The notes beneath the pieces were generated by a model that did no database searches, was not told the DNA's origin, and saw only the letters and a list, made by a program, of their open reading frames with translations. From Closterium sp. NIES-65 (lineage: Eukaryota; Streptophyta; Zygnematophyceae; Desmidiales; Closteriaceae): a stretch of DNA of 64,000 nucleotides. The position numbers were made by a program, and so were the translations under genes. The first letter of the stretch is position 1; each line of letters opens with the position of its first letter. Location of the stretch: contig CANXME010002133.1 of NCBI GenBank assembly GCA_948144175.1, positions 136,501 through 200,500 of the forward strand. The letters run 5' to 3'. Positions 62,001 to 64,000 of this stretch are shown here, in pieces.

Positions 62001-64000
62001 TTGATGACGTAGATGCCCACCTTGGCGTTCTGATGCGGGGCAAGGAGTATGGTGGGATACAATTCCAGGGAGTGATGAGAGGTGCTGGGAGAGGTGCAAA
62101 TCGTTTGGGCGAGGTGGGAAGGGGTTGGGAGACATGAACCACTCGGGCGAGTTGATGCCGTAGATGCCCACCTTGGCGTTCTGATGGGAGAGAGAGGGCA
62201 GTGGGATACAGGTACGAAGGAGTTGGAAGAGTTAAAGATGGGTAAGTGGTGCCAAATAGGTGAGTTGATGCCGTAGATGCCCACCTTGGCGTTCTGATGA
62301 GGGGGGAGAGGTGTTGGGAAAGGTGTGAAGTGGTTGGGAGAGCCTGGAGAACTGGGCAGAGCGTCACCTTTGTGCGCAATCGATTAGATGCAAATGTAGC
62401 AAGATTTTCGATCTTTCCCAACTTGAACGCCCTTCTCCCCTTCCTCTCCTCACCCGTCCCGCGCCTCATCCCCCCACCAGACTCGTCTCTCTCTCCTTCC
62501 TCGTCCCCGCCTGACTTAGCATCAAGCCCCGTAGCACCATATGCTGATCTCGCTCCCTCTTCCTCTCCCCCCCCTTTTGTTTTCCTATCTGAACTCACAT
62601 CATCCAATCCCGCACCACAATACGCTGAACGCTCCCTCTTTCCCTCCGCCCCTCCCCACTTTCCCCTCCCGCTCCTCCCTCCCCTTAAAGTGCCACCCTT
62701 TCCTTTTTCCCTCCCTGGACTCACCGCTTCCAGCCCAGCAGCACGATACACTGATCCCACTCCTCCTTCCCCTCCTGGCCCCCACCATTCACTCCGGCCC
62801 TCTTGCCCCCCCTCCCTTTCCCTCCCTAGACTCACCGCTTCCAGCCCAGCAGCACGATACGCTGATCCCAGCTGCAGCACCTTGCCGTGCACCTGGGAGT
62901 ACGTGTCCCACACGAAGCGACCCCACCTCCCTTTCTCTCCCCCCACTTTCCCTCCTTCCGCTCCCTCCTTTCCTCCCCCTACTCACCGCTTCCAGCCCAG
63001 CAGCACGGTACGCTGATCCCAGATGCAACACCTTGTCGTGCACCTGGGAATAGGTGTCCCACACAAACGGGCCTGCCTGGGAGTGGGAAAGGGGGAGGAG
63101 AGATGGGGGAAAGCGTGGGGGAGTGGAGGGAAAGAAGGGAAGCAGGGTACGCTGATCCCAGCTGCAGCACCTTGGCTGCGCTTCCCCAGAAACTGGTTGT
63201 CGCCGAACATTACCATTCGTTACAAGGCAATCCGTTACAAGGTCCTGAGCTTCAAATATTACCTTGCCATCTACGATCGAGCGCTTCCCCAGAAACTGGT
63301 TGTCGCCGAAAATTACCATTCGTTACAAGGCAATCCGTTACAAGGTACTGAGCTTCGAGTAATACCTTGCCATCTACGATTGAGCGCTTCCCCAGAAACT
63401 TGTTGTCGCCGAATCTATACACAGAGGCCCTGAAAGGCAGCCACGTGGCGATAGATCATTGGATGCACGTACAGAACAGAACAGCCTCGAATTAGTCACG
63501 ATCTCGTGCAGGGTTTCGGGTTTAAGCACAATTTCAAGCCAATCAAAGACCACATGAAGAGGCGGTAAAATCCCACGCCTGGACATTTCTATACACGGTG
63601 AGGAGTGAAGCAGAAAGTGACACAGAATAGATGAACCGATAGCGATTTTAAACCTTAAGACGTCTATGATGATAAAACCATAAAACCAGCACGTGTCGAC
63701 ACAAGAGGGACGTGAGATTGCGCGACGAGGGATAAAGGAAGCGCGGATAAGCGAGCGAGCGAGTCATGCGGTAGGGAGAAGAGAAGGACGCACGTGAAGA
63801 GGCTCCACATGGTGTCGATGACTGGGGTCAGGTCGAGGTACGCAACAAGAAGGTCGAAATGCACGACGAGGGATATAAAAACGCGTGGATAAACGGGTGA
63901 TAGGGAGAAGAGAAGGACGCACGTGAAGAGGCTCCACATGGTGTCGATGACTGGGGTCAGGTCGAGGTACGCAATAAGAAGGTCGAAATGCACGACGAGG
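50188..64000 (-). CDS. LACS: Long-chain acyl-CoA synthetase (plant LACS type), partial at both ends
   Basis: Activates long-chain fatty acids to acyl-CoA with ATP, normally at membranes. Exons (minus): one ending 63794 (MWSLFT), 63366-63429, 62987-63076, 61823-61879, 60839-60887, 60254-60330, 59117-59156, 58064-58158, 57478-57547, 57147-57244, 55081-55191, 54272-54359, 53762-53904, 53228-53345, 52003-52424, 51545-51727, 50188-50307. All phases join. Motifs: [38 protein letters not shown]-binding TIMYTSG plus [51 protein letters not shown] plus [68 protein letters not shown]. Nearly the whole catalytic core is present. The N terminus is off the window; the last exon is unresolved. Introns are filled with copies of exon edges. 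Confidence 0.95.
50453..51135 (-). repeat. 46-bp array of acceptor-like units in a LACS intron (about 15 copies)
   Basis: On minus each unit contains GTGCCCCCCTCCAGCTGATG or the same with CCAC, resembling the true exon start CACCAG|CTGAAGGGCTTT. A longer echo of that exon ([14 protein letters not shown]) lies at 50396-50460. Thus a 3' splice-site-like sequence is repeated about 15 times, roughly half of the units keeping AG. Confidence 0.9.
51335..51480 (-). repeat. Echo of LACS exon 51545-51727
   Basis: Repeats LEWAKGAG(M)EGDYAALC to TGKKGK with a GTAAGATGC donor. The upstream half of the exon is missing. Confidence 0.8.
52003..52424 (-). CDS. LACS: LACS exon with adenylation core motifs (422 nt)
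   Basis: Largest exon of the gene, from acceptor CTAACAG to donor ATG|GTGAGT. It carries [61 protein letters not shown] and [20 protein letters not shown], the hinge and linker region of acyl-activating enzymes. Its 5' edge is copied three times upstream (52500-52590, 52640-52770, 52840-52930). A central piece ([19 protein letters not shown] to AQGEYVA) is copied at 51797-51945. Confidence 0.95.
54141..54174. repeat. 34-bp palindrome, AATT core, one mismatch
   Basis: GGTATGACTTTTGAGAA plus near-complement in a LACS intron, just below a copy of exon 53762-53904. No clean flanking duplication seen. Confidence 0.9.
55562..55585. repeat. 24-bp palindrome, AATT core, one mismatch
   Basis: GGTTTTTGAGAA with near-complement, between LACS exon-echo arrays. 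Confidence 0.88.
55600..57150 (-). repeat. About 12 echoes of the LACS exon end CEVNNCV plus donor
   Basis: Copies of GGCACCAAGCGCTTCTGCGA with downstream GTGAGTG donor recur at roughly 55620, 55760, 55915, 56020, 56140, 56280, 56360, 56480, 56655, 56790, 56890 and 57010, below the true exon (57147-57244). A 516-bp block (about 56120-56635) is repeated whole at 56636-57150, carrying the same palindrome TTAAGGCGCCTTAA (56302, 56818). Confidence 0.88.
57360..57477 (-). repeat. Short array of donor-like units in a LACS intron
   Basis: About five units of CCCACCTGAGGAAGCACCTG, equivalent on minus to TCAGGTGGG, the sequence at the true donor of exon 57478-57547. Confidence 0.8.
58230..58590 (-). 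repeat. Two echoes of LACS exon 58064-58158
   Basis: [22 protein letters not shown] copies at about 58505-58578 and 58255-58312. GTGTTGAG-rich short repeats (58380-58500) lie between them. Confidence 0.85.
58748..58763. repeat. Perfect 16-bp palindrome, TCGA core
   Basis: TTTGAGTCGACTCAAA separates two copies (58709, 58768) of AACTCGGCAGGCGGGTTGAC and its following 20 bases. Confidence 0.93.
58961..59041. repeat. (CA)n microsatellite
   Basis: About 40 uninterrupted CA dinucleotides in a LACS intron. Confidence 0.99.
59440..60253 (-). repeat. Array of LACS exon-end, donor and palindrome units
   Basis: About ten units of 85-91 bp. Each has GCAGCCAAGATACCTGCTGT (end of exon 60254-60330 plus GTGAGTC donor), then GGATCTCAC, then the palindrome TTGAGAATTCTCAA with CTGG...CCAG flanks. 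The palindrome sits between successive copies nine times (59503 to about 60223). Confidence 0.92.
60838..61160 (-). repeat. Copies of LACS exon 60839-60887
   Basis: The true exon and two echoes (about 60960-61000 and 61095-61155) read ACNCQ(S/P)(M/I)QCVPL. The intact YDTLG-GTGAGT end is only at 60839. A degenerate palindrome (GTTTTTAGTCAACTCAAAAC, 60938) marks the first junction. Confidence 0.85.
61445..61476. repeat. 32-bp palindrome, TCGA core, one mismatch
   Basis: AGGTGACTTTTGAGTC and near-complement. Short GCATACCT words flank it on both sides (a 10-12 bp duplication). Confidence 0.9.
61555..62300 (-). repeat. Six copies of LACS exon [11 protein letters not shown]
   Basis: Copies start near 62296, 62181, 62030 and 61879, with further partial ones near 61750 and 61580. 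Four retain TCATCAG|AACGCC acceptors. Only 61823-61879 also has MAMEG-type end and donor GTACGC, so I take it as the used exon. Confidence 0.88.
62500..63175 (-). repeat. Copies of LACS exon 62987-63076
   Basis: A nearly complete copy at 62836-62925 ([17 protein letters not shown]) and partial AYRAAGLEA copies near 62722, 62600, 62520 and 63150. Confidence 0.85.
63170..63429 (-). repeat. Three copies of LACS exon [12 protein letters not shown]
   Basis: Period about 105 bp: about 63170-63215, 63270-63330 and 63366-63429. Only the last has the upstream acceptor CTTTCAG and the ASVYR residues. Confidence 0.85.
63772..64000 (-). repeat. 129-bp duplication at the 5' part of the LACS gene (window edge)
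   Basis: Two copies encode [16 protein letters not shown] followed by AC|GTGCGT. Splicing to 63429 recreates the Thr codon. Which copy is used, and the upstream exon boundary, lie partly beyond the window. 63430-63771 holds no other supported feature. Confidence 0.7.

Overview
The window looks like a GC-rich, intron-rich green-lineage genome. A plant-type long-chain acyl-CoA synthetase, a plant-like TFIIIC WD40 subunit and Ty1/copia elements fit a streptophyte alga. A zygnematophyte such as Closterium is my best guess, by inference only; no organelle or rRNA marker is present.

Layout. 1-17,316 (+): a gene resembling TFIIIC subunit GTF3C4 (WD40 half plus C-terminal zf-TFIIIC zinc finger). One of its introns is about 10 kb long and holds a 9-bp minisatellite split by a non-LTR retrotransposon. 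18,452-19,001: a 26-bp tandem array. 19,100-44,525: a unit bounded by two diverged inverted repeats of about 1.8 kb. Inside it is a minus-strand chain of about 18 small GT-AG exons. One exon is interrupted by a copia element (22,861-37,887), whose 5' LTR is in turn interrupted by a second copia element (30,256-37,807); both have 5-bp target duplications. 45,648-48,017 (-): a three-exon KXDL/BORC-subunit-like gene. 50,188-64,000 (-): a long-chain acyl-CoA synthetase gene with at least 14 mapped exons, running off the right edge.

The unifying oddity is tandem duplication of exon edges with their splice sites. All three host genes carry one to more than ten extra, mostly decayed copies of exon ends inside neighbouring introns. 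At many duplication junctions lies a short palindrome of the form TTTTGAG-NNNN-CTCAAAA, whose core varies (TCGA, GCGC, AATT) while staying self-complementary. The palindromes occur in introns, intergenic DNA, one arm of the inverted repeat, and in frame within exons. I regard this palindrome/duplication association as the best candidate for an undescribed system. It could be a tiny mobile palindrome with long target duplications or the scar of a duplication mechanism; the sequence alone does not decide.

The three host genes have unrelated predicted roles: Pol III transcription factor, lysosome/vacuole-positioning complex and fatty-acid activation. Nothing suggests they act together.
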